Assembly (NCBI GenBank): GCA_024277815.1
Contig: JAJRUM010000005.1
Coordinates: 1-55,857, forward strand
Length of the DNA: 55,857 nt
From: Gammaproteobacteria bacterium
Lineage (GTDB): Bacteria; Pseudomonadota; Gammaproteobacteria; Xanthomonadales; SZUA-36
Direction of reading: 5' to 3'
Shown here: piece by piece, positions 48,544-55,857 of the stretch
Position numbering within the stretch: the stretch's first letter is position 1
How the letters are laid out: each line of letters begins with the position of its first letter
Translations under genes and position numbers: made by a program
Notes under the pieces: generated by a model
What the model was told of the DNA's origin: nothing
Seen by the model: the letters and a program-made list of their open reading frames with translations, nothing else
The model's database searches: none

Positions 48544-49140
48544 TTAGCCCCGGGGCCTGACGCGTATGGCATTATTGTAGATATTTGGCCGTTGAATATA
48601 GAAAATCACCGGCTCCGCCGTCGCAACTTTACGGTTTCTTTTGTCAACCAGGGTTGCGGTAACAATGTGTTCACCGCGTTCAAGTGCCTGCACCCTTATC
48701 AGTTGGGTGGTGGTTTTTGAGTGCAGCTTTCCATCGATATAAATCATAGCCTGCATGCCCGGCTGCAATTGATAGTGTGCATTCCAGGCAACCGTCACAG
48801 ATTCTTCCGGATGCCAGAGGGATTCTTCCTGCTGCGGAGAAACGATTGCAAAATCAGCATAGTTCCGGCGCAGTTCCTTCAGCGGAACCTCTTTAGGGCC
48901 TTCACCTTCTTTGCCGGTTTGCGGCGCCGCAGGCAGCTCTTCATAGGTTGGGGACTCGATCACGCTGATGGGGGCCAGCTTAACCGCCTCGGACTCATCA
49001 CCCAGCGGCCTGTCGGAATAGGTGACATTGCCATCCTCGTCCACAGTCTTGTATACCTGTGCAAACCCGACCTGCGTAAAAGCAGCCATCAGGACTGCCA
49101 CCAGGGCCAAAAGAAGCGTTTTACTCACTACCTGTTTCAT
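48544..49140 (-). CDS. Secreted DUF4124 protein
   Basis: This 198-residue protein has a signal peptide (TLLLALVAVLMAAFTQVGFA). A DUF4124 domain follows (QVYKTVDEDGNVTYSDRP), and the C-terminal half looks like an Ig/fibronectin-type beta domain (YIDGKLHSKTTTQLIRVQAL). The function is unknown. It lies between glnA and ntrB, where similar proteins occur in other gammaproteobacteria. Probably periplasmic. Confidence 0.87.
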   Translation of the reverse strand: MKQVVSKTLLLALVAVLMAAFTQVGFAQVYKTVDEDGNVTYSDRPLGDESEAVKLAPISVIESPTYEELPAAPQTGKEGEGPKEVPLKELRRNYADFAIVSPQQEESLWHPEESVTVAWNAHYQLQPGMQAMIYIDGKLHSKTTTQLIRVQALERGEHIVTATLVDKRNRKVATAEPVIFYIQRPNIYNNAIRVRPRG

Positions 49141-49182
49141 CGCCAGACTCCATCATACTACCGGCAGTTTCTCTGCTGGATA

Positions 49183-49203
49183 GACCCCGCAAAAGGCGGG
49201 GTC
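49183..49203 (-). terminator. Hairpin between glnA and the DUF4124 gene
   Basis: GACCCCGC and GCGGGGTC form an 8-bp perfect stem with a 5-nt loop, about 40 bp after the glnA stop. No U-run follows on the minus strand. E. coli has a leaky terminator between glnA and ntrB, and this may serve the same purpose: abundant glnA mRNA with reduced ntrBC read-through. Confidence 0.45.
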
Positions 49204-49239
49204 AGCCGGTTCCGTGGAACTGCAGGATGACAGTTCCTT

Positions 49240-50649
49240 TTATATAGAATAATACATATCAAACTCCACCGGATGGGTGGACATGCGGAAGCGTGTAACT
49301 TCTTCCATCTTCAGCTCGATATATGCATCAATCAGATCGTCGTCGAAAACCCCGCCAACCTTGAGGAAATCCCGGTCAGCATCAAGCGCGGCAAGCGCCT
49401 CCGCAAGGCTGGCACAAACTGTCGGTATGTTCTTCACTTCCTCAGCAGGCAGGTCATAGAGATCCTTGTCCATCGCCGGGCCCGGATCGATCTTATTGGC
49501 AATACCATCAAGGCCCGCCATTAACATGGCAGCAAAGATCAGGTAGCCGTTGCCTGCCGGATCGCCAAAACGCACTTCTATACGGCGTGCTTTCGGGCTG
49601 CTCACGTGCGGGATACGACAGGATGCTGAACGGTTACGCGCTGAATAGGCCAGCATGACCGGTGCTTCAAAACCCGGCACCAGCCGTTTGTAACTATTGG
49701 TGGATGCATTGGCAAATGCATTGATCGCCTTGGCATGTTTAAAAATACCGCCGATGTAGTGCAATGCTGTGGTTGAAAGGCCGCCATATTCCTCACCGGC
49801 AAACAGGTTTTCGCCGTTCTTGAACAAGGACTGGTGCACATGCATTCCGGAACCATTGTCTCCCACCAGGGGTTTTGGCATAAAAGTCGCCGTGCGGCCG
49901 GTCACATGGGCCGCATTGTGGGTCGCGTACTTGAGGATCAACAATTCATCGGCTTTGCGGGTCAAGGTATTGAACTTCGTGCCGATCTCACACTGCCCGG
50001 CAGTACCGACCTCGTGATGATGAACTTCAACCGCAACACCCATGTTCTCGAGTATTTCACAAATGCTGGCGCGCAAATCATGCAGACCATCCACTGGTGG
50101 AACCGGAAAATAACCACCTTTGACACGTGGCCGGTGGCCGTGATTGCCTTCTTCGTACTCGGCCCCGGTATTCCAGGCGCCTTCTTCCGAATCAATTTTG
50201 TAGAAGGTGGAGTGCATATCCGTACCGAAACTGACACTGTCGAACACGAAGAACTCAGGCTCAGGCCCAAAGAATGCCGTGTCGGCAACACCACTGGCTT
50301 GCAGATAGGCTTCCGCACGTTTGGCCAGGGAACGCGGACAACGGTTATAGCCTTCCATGGTGTCGGGTTCGAGGACGTCACAGCGCAAAATCATCGTATT
50401 GTGCTCCATGAACGGATCCATTACCGCCGAATCCAGGTCCGGCATCAGCACCATGTCTGACTCATTAATGCCTTTCCAACCCTTGATGGAAGAGCCATCA
50501 AACATCTTGCCCTCTTCAAAAAAGTCTTCATCAACCATGCTGGCGGGCATGCTGACGTGCTGCTCTTTACCTGCAGTATCACAAAACCGCAGATCAATGA
50601 AATCGACTTCGTTCTCGCGAATCATTTTTTGAATAGTTTCTGCACTCAT
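49240..50649 (-). CDS. glnA: Glutamine synthetase, type I
   Basis: This dodecameric enzyme assimilates ammonium into glutamine. The 469-residue sequence has the beta-Grasp start, [18 protein letters not shown], the ATP-site [17 protein letters not shown]-type motif ([18 protein letters not shown]) and NRSASCRIP. The adenylylation Tyr398 is in KDLYDLP, so activity is likely controlled by GlnE. AGGAAG lies about 6 nt before the ATG. A sigma-54 promoter at 50706-50722 and NtrC-like boxes further upstream indicate induction under nitrogen limitation. Confidence 0.98.
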   Translation of the reverse strand: MSAETIQKMIRENEVDFIDLRFCDTAGKEQHVSMPASMVDEDFFEEGKMFDGSSIKGWKGINESDMVLMPDLDSAVMDPFMEHNTMILRCDVLEPDTMEGYNRCPRSLAKRAEAYLQASGVADTAFFGPEPEFFVFDSVSFGTDMHSTFYKIDSEEGAWNTGAEYEEGNHGHRPRVKGGYFPVPPVDGLHDLRASICEILENMGVAVEVHHHEVGTAGQCEIGTKFNTLTRKADELLILKYATHNAAHVTGRTATFMPKPLVGDNGSGMHVHQSLFKNGENLFAGEEYGGLSTTALHYIGGIFKHAKAINAFANASTNSYKRLVPGFEAPVMLAYSARNRSASCRIPHVSSPKARRIEVRFGDPAGNGYLIFAAMLMAGLDGIANKIDPGPAMDKDLYDLPAEEVKNIPTVCASLAEALAALDADRDFLKVGGVFDDDLIDAYIELKMEEVTRFRMSTHPVEFDMYYSI

Positions 50650-50705
50650 TTCATTCTTCCTGTTGTGTTCTCTTCAATAGGTTCCAAGATAGGTCATTAT
50701 ATACA

Positions 50706-50722
50706 TGCAGATGTCATGCCAA
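50706..50722 (-). promoter_or_regulatory. Sigma-54 promoter of glnA
   Basis: On the minus strand the 17-nt element TTGGCATGACATCTGCA has the invariant GG (50720-50719) and GC (50708-50707) at the exact -24/-12 spacing, and 13 of the 13 consensus-relevant positions allow at most two mismatches to TTGGCACGNNNNTTGCA. Transcription would start near 50695, giving a leader of about 46 nt before glnA. Confidence 0.8.
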
Positions 50723-50854
50723 AACCAGTAGCTGGCCTGAAAACCAGCAACAATCCAATGGGTCGATTTTACCGTCCCATTTACGGAAATTAGATACATT
50801 TTTACCGAAGATCGTTATGCCTTCCAAAACACCACAAACTAGCGTACTTCGATA

Positions 50855-50901
50855 CGCACTATTATGGCACTAATCGAGTGACTACGCACTATTGTGGTGC
50901 A
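50855..50901. promoter_or_regulatory. Two tandem NtrC-like enhancer boxes upstream of glnA
   Basis: CGCACTATTGTGGTGCA (50885-50901) closely fits the NtrC site pattern TGCACYA-N3-TGGTGCA. CGCACTATTATGGCACT (50855-50871) fits less well in its right half. They are 30 bp apart, three helical turns, on one face of the DNA. Their centres lie about 170 and 200 bp upstream of the predicted sigma-54 start site. The rest of the 261-bp gap between glnA and uppP shows nothing else clear. Confidence 0.75.
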
Positions 50902-50910
50902 TAGTATTGG

Positions 50911-51702
50911 TTAGAAGGTCAGCCACAGCAGCAATACGCCAAGCGCCAGGCGATAAATCACGAAGGGTACCAAACCGACGCGCTGCAACAGCGCCAGGAA
51001 AGCAGCGATGCATAGCCAACCGGCTAGCGCGGAAAGAACAACGGCAAGGACAAACTGCGCCCAGTCGATAGGCGCCGCATGCAGCAGCATGCGCAATACG
51101 CCATAACCACCCGCTGCGGCGATTACCGGGATGGAAAGCAAAAAGGAGAATCGCGCCGCTGTTTCAGCATCAAAACCAAGCAGCCGACCCAGGGTGATCG
51201 TAATGCCCGAGCGCGAAGTGCCCGGCACCAGCGCCAGCATCTGCGCCAGCCCGATAAGCAGGCCTGACCTGAGATTCATATCTTGCATCGTCTTACTGCG
51301 ACCAGAGCGGATGTCTGCCCACCAGAGCAACAAACCGAACCCAATGGTGGTGAAAGCGATAATACCCACATTGCGCAACGATGACTCTACCCAGCCATAC
51401 AGCAAGCCGCCAGCAGCAATGGCGGGGATGCTGGCCACCAGTAACGTCACACCCAGTCGCCGCGCAGCCTCGTCACCACCACCCCGGCCCAGCCAGGGCA
51501 AAACCATCTGCCACAAGTCTTTGCGGAAATACACCACTGCAGCGAACAGCGTGCCGAGATGTGTTGCAACATCAAATACCAAACCCTGATCCGGCCAGCC
51601 AAAAATCTTGCTGCCAAGGATCAAGTGTGCCGAGCTGGAGACTGGCAAAAACTCAGTCAGGCCCTGGATCAGGGCCAGCACTACAATCTGGATCAGGCTC
51701 AT
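50911..51702 (-). CDS. uppP: Undecaprenyl-diphosphatase (UppP/BacA)
   Basis: This membrane phosphatase recycles the lipid carrier for peptidoglycan and other envelope polymers. The 263-residue protein has about eight helices and both family motifs: ALIQGLTEFLPVSSSAHLIL with the catalytic Glu-rich loop, and LVPGTSRSGITITLGRLLGF with the Arg-Ser. Its start overlaps the stop of the upstream sorbosone-dehydrogenase-like gene by 4 bp. Confidence 0.97.
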   Translation of the reverse strand: MSLIQIVVLALIQGLTEFLPVSSSAHLILGSKIFGWPDQGLVFDVATHLGTLFAAVVYFRKDLWQMVLPWLGRGGGDEAARRLGVTLLVASIPAIAAGGLLYGWVESSLRNVGIIAFTTIGFGLLLWWADIRSGRSKTMQDMNLRSGLLIGLAQMLALVPGTSRSGITITLGRLLGFDAETAARFSFLLSIPVIAAAGGYGVLRMLLHAAPIDWAQFVLAVVLSALAGWLCIAAFLALLQRVGLVPFVIYRLALGVLLLWLTF

Positions 51703-52796
51703 TGTGTATATGAAATCCGGTAAACAACACCGGCCTGATCATCCGACACCAGCAGGGCACCGTCCGGCATGACGAACAGGTCATTGGGGCGGCCCCAGGA
51801 TTCCTGACCCTGCAACCAGCCGGAAGCGAATACCTGTTTGCTTATCACGGTACCATCAGGCTTAACATCCAGGACCAGAATCCGGTAACCGGATTTTTCA
51901 CTGCGATTCCAGGAACCATGCTGCGTTATAAACAGCCGGTGCCTGTATTCCCCAGGAAACATATCGCCGTTGTAAAACACCAGCCCAAGTGCCGCACCAT
52001 GCGGATCAAGCTTTGCCACCGGCGCAGTGTAGTCGGCACAATCTTTGCCCTTGCCAAACTCGTCGTCCAGCAAATCGCCCTGGTGGCAATAGGGAATACC
52101 AAAGTGCATGCCCTTGCGCGGCGCATGGTTGAGCTCATCAGCAGGAATATCATCGCCAAGCAGGTCGCGCCCGTTGTCAGTGAACCACAGCTGTCCATTG
52201 CCTGGATGGAATGCCAGGCCGACGCTATTGCGCACACCGTAGGCAAATGTCTCCATACCGCTGCCGTCAGCGTTCATCCTGCGGATCTCGCCAAAACCTT
52301 TTTCATCACAAATATTGCAGGGTACGCCAACCGGAATATAAAGCTTGCCATCAGGCCCGAAACGCAAGTACTTCCAGCCATGGTGTTCTTTATCCGGTAA
52401 GGCATCCGTTACCACCACCGGCTCGGGCGGATTGTCCAGATGTGCCTCGATGTCGTCATAGCGCAGAATCCGCTCCAGCGCCCCGACGTAAAGTGCACCA
52501 TCCCGGAACTCCAGTCCGGACGGCATTTTCAAGCCTTTATCAATCAGCCTGACCTGATCGGCATGTTGGTCGCCGTTATCGTCACTGATGGCCCACAGCT
52601 TTCCGGCGCGTCGACTGCCGGCAAAAACTGTCCCCTTGTCCCCACGCGCCAGCTGGCGTGCGTTTTCAACGTTCTCCGCATATATATCGATACTGAAACC
52701 TGGAGGGAGTTTGATCTGACCTAAAGGTACGCCGGCAAACACAGGTCCCACCAATAGCAAGCTGCAAAAAATTGCACAATTTTTAAGTGTTTTCAT
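51699..52796 (-). CDS. Secreted PQQ-type sugar/sorbosone dehydrogenase-like protein
   Basis: The protein has a signal peptide (NCAIFCSLLLVGPVFAG) and a six-bladed beta-propeller of the glucose/sorbosone dehydrogenase family. Clues are KLPPGFSIDIYAENVENAR, MPSGLEFRDGALYVG, HHGWKYLRFGPDGKLYIPVG, AYGVRNSVGLAFHPGNGQLWFTD in two parts, and HGSWNRSEKSGYRI. It has 365 residues and likely acts in the periplasm. Cofactor and substrate are not fixed by sequence; several members are not proven enzymes. The cysteines around PCNICDE and YCHQG may form disulfides; there is no haem motif. Confidence 0.85.
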   Translation of the reverse strand: MKTLKNCAIFCSLLLVGPVFAGVPLGQIKLPPGFSIDIYAENVENARQLARGDKGTVFAGSRRAGKLWAISDDNGDQHADQVRLIDKGLKMPSGLEFRDGALYVGALERILRYDDIEAHLDNPPEPVVVTDALPDKEHHGWKYLRFGPDGKLYIPVGVPCNICDEKGFGEIRRMNADGSGMETFAYGVRNSVGLAFHPGNGQLWFTDNGRDLLGDDIPADELNHAPRKGMHFGIPYCHQGDLLDDEFGKGKDCADYTAPVAKLDPHGAALGLVFYNGDMFPGEYRHRLFITQHGSWNRSEKSGYRILVLDVKPDGTVISKQVFASGWLQGQESWGRPNDLFVMPDGALLVSDDQAGVVYRISYTQ

Positions 52797-52901
52797 ATCG
52801 GCAATGGTAACAGCAGATCGTGAATACAGACACTGAATCCCTGAACAAACATCGTTATATTAAAGAATTCTAATAAACTACTAACAATCAACATCTTGGC
52901 A

Positions 52902-52915
52902 TTGATCTGTGTCAA
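52902..52915. promoter_or_regulatory. FNR/CRP-type box in the divergent intergenic region
   Basis: TTGAT-CTGT-GTCAA differs from the FNR/Anr consensus TTGAT-N4-ATCAA at one position. It lies 105 bp upstream of the sorbosone-dehydrogenase-like gene and about 347 bp upstream of the TPR protein gene. The surrounding 52797-53033 region is AT-rich with several -10-like hexamers, and no gene is visible there. Confidence 0.4.
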
Positions 52916-53033
52916 TATAGTCAATGCACATATATAAAAAGACAGATTTTATGTGGACAAGGATGTATCGAAACAAGGAAAACCAGAAAATCAGGCGACC
53001 AGATAAATTATTAATTTAACCAAGAAATAGCAT

Positions 53034-53072
53034 GCCGCCTGCCTGGCCGGATATTCAGACCAGGCAGGCGGC
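53034..53072. repeat. Large 13-bp inverted repeat upstream of the TPR genes
   Basis: GCCGCCTGCCTGG (53034-53046) and CCAGGCAGGCGGC (53060-53072) are perfect complements with a 13-nt loop. There is no U-run on either side, so it is not a simple terminator. It lies 190 bp upstream of the first TPR gene, in the only stretch of this window longer than 300 bp without a gene (52797-53261). Confidence 0.6.
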
Positions 53073-53261
53073 TTGTCGTTTGCCGCGGGGGTAATGACGA
53101 CGTGTTTTTATTCGGAATGTTGAAGACCGAAGCAGTATTTGTTTCGGTGGTACCTGCCTTTTGCGCAGTCGCGCCGGAAGGTACACCATAGTGCCTGCCC
53201 TATTGCGAACCACCCTTCCCCAGGCTGGCAGCCATGCAAACCTGTGCGCCAGGGGCGAACC

Positions 53262-55520
53262 ATGAGTTTTATCACTGAACTCAGACGCCGCAATGTAGTA
53301 CGTGTAGGCATCGCCTATATCATTGGTGGCTGGTTGTTGCTGCAACTTACCGATGTGCTGACAGAGCTTCTCAAGTTACCCGAAAAGTTTGGGCCCATCG
53401 TTGTCGCGATTGTAGCCATTGGCTTTCCCGTAGCGCTGTTTTTCGCCTGGGCTTTCGAGCTAACACCTGAAGGAGTCAAACGCGAAAAAGATATCGACCG
53501 CAACCAGTCAATCACGCCACAGACCGGCAAAAAACTCAACACCACCATTCTGGTGATGATGGCTCTGGCAATTGGTTACCTTTTGTATGACAAGTTTTCC
53601 GTCGACGGAGAGATGGGATCAGCGCCCTTATCTCAAGAAACACCTTCCCGGCTCAGTGAGGATAATGGGGAGAAAAGAGCTCTGACCCCGGTGGATTCGG
53701 CGCTGGCGGAAGCCGAGCCGGTTATCTCCCGGCAATCCATCGCGGTGCTGCCTTTTGAAAATCGCAGCAGTCGCAAAGAAGATGATTTTTTCGTGACGGG
53801 CATGCACGACGACCTGCTCACCAATCTGGCCAAGATCGGCTCGCTTAAAGTCATCTCCCGCACCTCGGTGGCACGCTACAGAAACACTGAGATTCCGATA
53901 CCCGTGATTGCCAAAGAGTTGGGCGTGGCAACGATCATGGAGGGTGCGGTGCAACGCGCCGGTAACACGGTACGTATCAACGTGCAGCTAATTGATGCGA
54001 AAACCGATGAGCACTTGTGGGCAGAGATATTTGACCGTGAACTGACCACTGAGAACCTGTTCGCCATACAAAGTGAAATTTCCCAAAAGATTGCTGATGC
54101 GCTAAAAGCTACCCTTTCGCCACAAGAACAACTGGCTATTAACGATCGGCCAACAGAAAACCTGGCGGCCTACAACGCCTACCTGCTCGGTCGTCAGTTG
54201 ATGGCGCGTCGCGGAGTTGAGGACCTTACCCGTGCCCAGCAAGCGTTCCAGCGTGCAACAGAGCTCGATCCGGATTTCGCGCTGGCGTGGGCGGGTATAG
54301 CAGAATCCACTATTCTTCTTTCTGGTAATACCCGGCTTACCATTCCGGAGTCAATGACCATCACCGAGAATGCAGCGAACAAAGCTCTGGCGATCAATGA
54401 CCAACTTGGCGAGGCCTACCTGTCTCTGGCCGGAGTAGATGAGTTTTATCAACGTCCTGACCAGGCAGAAGCCAACTACCGCAAGGCCATCGAGCTTAGC
54501 CCCGGCTATGCGACCGCGTATCAATGGTACTCCGATTACCTTGACGATTTCCCACACCGCCTCAAAGAAGCATTGGCAATGATACGTAAGGCTGAAGAGC
54601 TTGACCCATTGTCCTCAATCATCCAAAAAGAGATCGCAAATCAATTAACCTTGCTGGGCCAGTTTAACAGCGCAGAAACCCTGCTGAAAAAACTCATCCA
54701 GTCCGACCCGGACTTTGCGCCCGCCTATGAGGAAATGGCAAGCCTGATGAGCACGACCGGACGTTTTGACGAGGAAGTCATGTGGCTACGCAAAGCCAGC
54801 AAGCTTGATCCCGGCAATTTTGGCTTATACATCCAGCAGACATTCGCGCTGCTGAGTATGGGTGATGAAAAAGCACTGGCGGATATCAAACGCCAGATAG
54901 CCGACCGGGACGAGCAACACTGGTCGATGGGCTGGGTCGAGTCACTTGAATCCATGTACCAGGAAAATTACGCCGCCGCACTGGAGTCAGCAAAGTGGGT
55001 AAACCAGAAACTGGGAAATTTCCCGCAGTTCCAGAATGTTTTTGGATGGGTGTCTTTGCTCAACCAGGACTATCAAAAGGCGCAGCAGGCATTTTTGATT
55101 TCTCAGCCACGCTATTTCAACCGCAGCACCTGGCGCGCAGCCATTGAGGCAGACCCCGGAAGCGGCTGTATGATGGCCTATGTCATGTCCCGCAATGGTG
55201 AAGAAGCTCTCGGCGCGGATTTGGTGAGAATGACACTGTCCTATTTGGAAAACGAGCTGCCAAATCACATTGAGCATGCTGACAGATATCCCTATGAAGC
55301 TTGTTACCTGTTGGAGGGCGACTATGACAAGGCCATGGATTCCCTGGAGATAACTTTCGAGCATAGCCATTACTCAGGCTGGTGGTTGTGGACCAAACTT
55401 CCCCTGTACGAGCCGCTGCGGGGTAGCGAGAGATTTGAAGCCTTAATGCAAAAATTTCATGCGAAAGCTGCAGAGCAAAGGGCCAACCTGGCGCTGTTGG
55501 AAGCGGAGGCCAGACTGTGA
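53262..55520 (+). CDS. Membrane-anchored TolB-like/TPR protein, first tandem copy
   Basis: The 752-residue protein starts at ATG with AGGGGC 5-6 nt upstream. An N-terminal module has three hydrophobic helices (about 15-35, 43-67 and 94-110) with the conserved FAWAFELTPEGVKREKDIDR between the second and third. A TolB-N/FlgO-like domain (about 170-295) starts SIAVLPFENRSS and includes GAVQRAGNTVRINVQLIDA and HLWAEIFDREL. TPR repeats then fill the C-terminal half (AFQRATELDPDFALAWAGIA, YRKAIELSPGYATAY). This architecture occurs in CadC-like and adenylate-cyclase-linked proteins, but no output domain or enzyme is present. The role is unknown; a membrane scaffold or sensor is likely. A longer upstream start (53139) is not supported. 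Confidence 0.85.
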   Translation: MSFITELRRRNVVRVGIAYIIGGWLLLQLTDVLTELLKLPEKFGPIVVAIVAIGFPVALFFAWAFELTPEGVKREKDIDRNQSITPQTGKKLNTTILVMMALAIGYLLYDKFSVDGEMGSAPLSQETPSRLSEDNGEKRALTPVDSALAEAEPVISRQSIAVLPFENRSSRKEDDFFVTGMHDDLLTNLAKIGSLKVISRTSVARYRNTEIPIPVIAKELGVATIMEGAVQRAGNTVRINVQLIDAKTDEHLWAEIFDRELTTENLFAIQSEISQKIADALKATLSPQEQLAINDRPTENLAAYNAYLLGRQLMARRGVEDLTRAQQAFQRATELDPDFALAWAGIAESTILLSGNTRLTIPESMTITENAANKALAINDQLGEAYLSLAGVDEFYQRPDQAEANYRKAIELSPGYATAYQWYSDYLDDFPHRLKEALAMIRKAEELDPLSSIIQKEIANQLTLLGQFNSAETLLKKLIQSDPDFAPAYEEMASLMSTTGRFDEEVMWLRKASKLDPGNFGLYIQQTFALLSMGDEKALADIKRQIADRDEQHWSMGWVESLESMYQENYAAALESAKWVNQKLGNFPQFQNVFGWVSLLNQDYQKAQQAFLISQPRYFNRSTWRAAIEADPGSGCMMAYVMSRNGEEALGADLVRMTLSYLENELPNHIEHADRYPYEACYLLEGDYDKAMDSLEITFEHSHYSGWWLWTKLPLYEPLRGSERFEALMQKFHAKAAEQRANLALLEAEARL

Positions 55521-55857
55521 GTTTCTTCGCTGAACTAAAACGCCGCAACGTGGTGCGTGTTGGCATCGCCTATATCATTGGTGGCTGGTTGTTATTGCAG
55601 CTCACCGATGTGCTGTCTGAGCTACTCAAATTGCCGGACGAATTCGGGCCTGTTGTGGTGGCCATCGTCGCCATCGGCTTACCCATAGCCCTGTTTCTTG
55701 CCTGGGCTTTTGAGCTCACACCTGAGGGCGTCAAGCGCGAGAGGGATGTTGACCGCAGCGAGTCAATAACCCCGAAAACCAGCAAGAAGCTGAACAGTGC
55801 CATCATCATCCTGCTGGTGTTGGCTGTTGCGTACCTGCTTTATGACAAGTTTTCTGG
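55517..55857 (+). CDS. Second tandem TolB-like/TPR membrane protein, cut by window end
   Basis: The frame starts at GTG overlapping the previous stop by 4 bp (GTGA) and runs off the window after 113 residues. It reads MSFFAELKRRNVVRVGIAYI and onward, nearly residue for residue the same as the N-terminal membrane module of the first copy, including three helices and FAWAFEL-type (LAWAFELTPEGVKRERD) junction. DNA similarity is high throughout, including a run of more than 30 identical bases at the first helix. It is a tandem duplicate, cotranscribed with the first. Confidence 0.85.
   Translation, partial: MSFFAELKRRNVVRVGIAYIIGGWLLLQLTDVLSELLKLPDEFGPVVVAIVAIGLPIALFLAWAFELTPEGVKRERDVDRSESITPKTSKKLNSAIIILLVLAVAYLLYDKFS

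Noticed and set aside
48721-49230. A 169-codon plus-strand frame opposite the DUF4124 gene
   Set aside because: It is antisense to a signal-peptide-bearing conserved protein and lacks any family match I recognise.
49216-49237. GGAACTG/CAGTTCC hairpin right after glnA as a terminator
   Set aside because: It is short (7 bp), has no U-run in the glnA direction, and the hairpin at 49183-49203 is the stronger candidate.

Overview
The window is a gene-dense piece of chromosome from a gammaproteobacterium. Evidence for this is the rpsU-yqeY-dnaG-rpoD macromolecular-synthesis operon, the def-fmt-rsmB block, type I glutamine synthetase followed by ntrB-ntrC, a Smg (DUF494) protein, an outer-membrane TonB-dependent receptor and LpxL-type lipid A acylation. 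The tandem membrane/TPR proteins at the right end resemble a family common in free-living marine lineages such as Woeseiaceae; that placement is a guess from family memory. I see no tRNA, rRNA, insertion sequence, phage gene or CRISPR array. Most genes are core housekeeping genes, so the unusual signals lie in gene order, start codons, regulatory DNA and degenerate domains.

Layout, left to right. 1-3263 (+): a cut-off TonB receptor, a PnuC-type transporter and a ThiK-like kinase, probably a thiamine-salvage operon. 3291-7722 (-): rpsU, yqeY, dnaG, rpoD. 7806-9401 (-): a gamma-glutamyltransferase homologue sitting between rpsU and tsaD. 9460-13313: tsaD, folB and folK (+), a pteridine reductase (-), and a MidA-type methyltransferase (+). 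13330-17572 (-): slt, an NDUFA9-like protein and cca. 17633-18412 (+): a TauE-type permease. 18413-23953 (-): def, fmt, rsmB, a DUF4390 lipoprotein and ntrY. 24098-31214 (+): a LysM protein, dprA, smg, topA, tsaC and hemF.

31341-31811 (+) is a CarD/CdnL-family RNA polymerase-binding protein whose only plausible start is a non-canonical ATC/ATT codon. It is followed by a hairpin-rich stretch behind polA (31969-34656, -). Next come a DUF2782 protein, an orphan TRAP small permease and trmH (+), then engB, hemB and aroE (-), then cytochrome c4, dsbA, an ntrX-like regulator, trkA and trkH (+), lpxL-like (-) and dtd (+). 46141-50649 (-) is the nitrogen-assimilation locus glnA, DUF4124 protein, ntrB, ntrC. 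Its upstream DNA carries an exactly spaced sigma-54 promoter and two NtrC-like boxes. 50911-52796 (-): uppP and a secreted sorbosone-dehydrogenase-like protein. 53262-end (+): two tandem paralogues of a membrane-anchored TolB-like/TPR protein, the second cut by the window edge.

Several systems are spread across the window. Two t6A genes (tsaD, tsaC), two folate genes plus a pteridine reductase, and two haem genes (hemB, hemF) are present. The NtrY/NtrX pair is split by about 20 kb: ntrY stays with fmt-rsmB, while ntrX stays with trkA-trkH and has lost the ATPase residues of its AAA+ domain.
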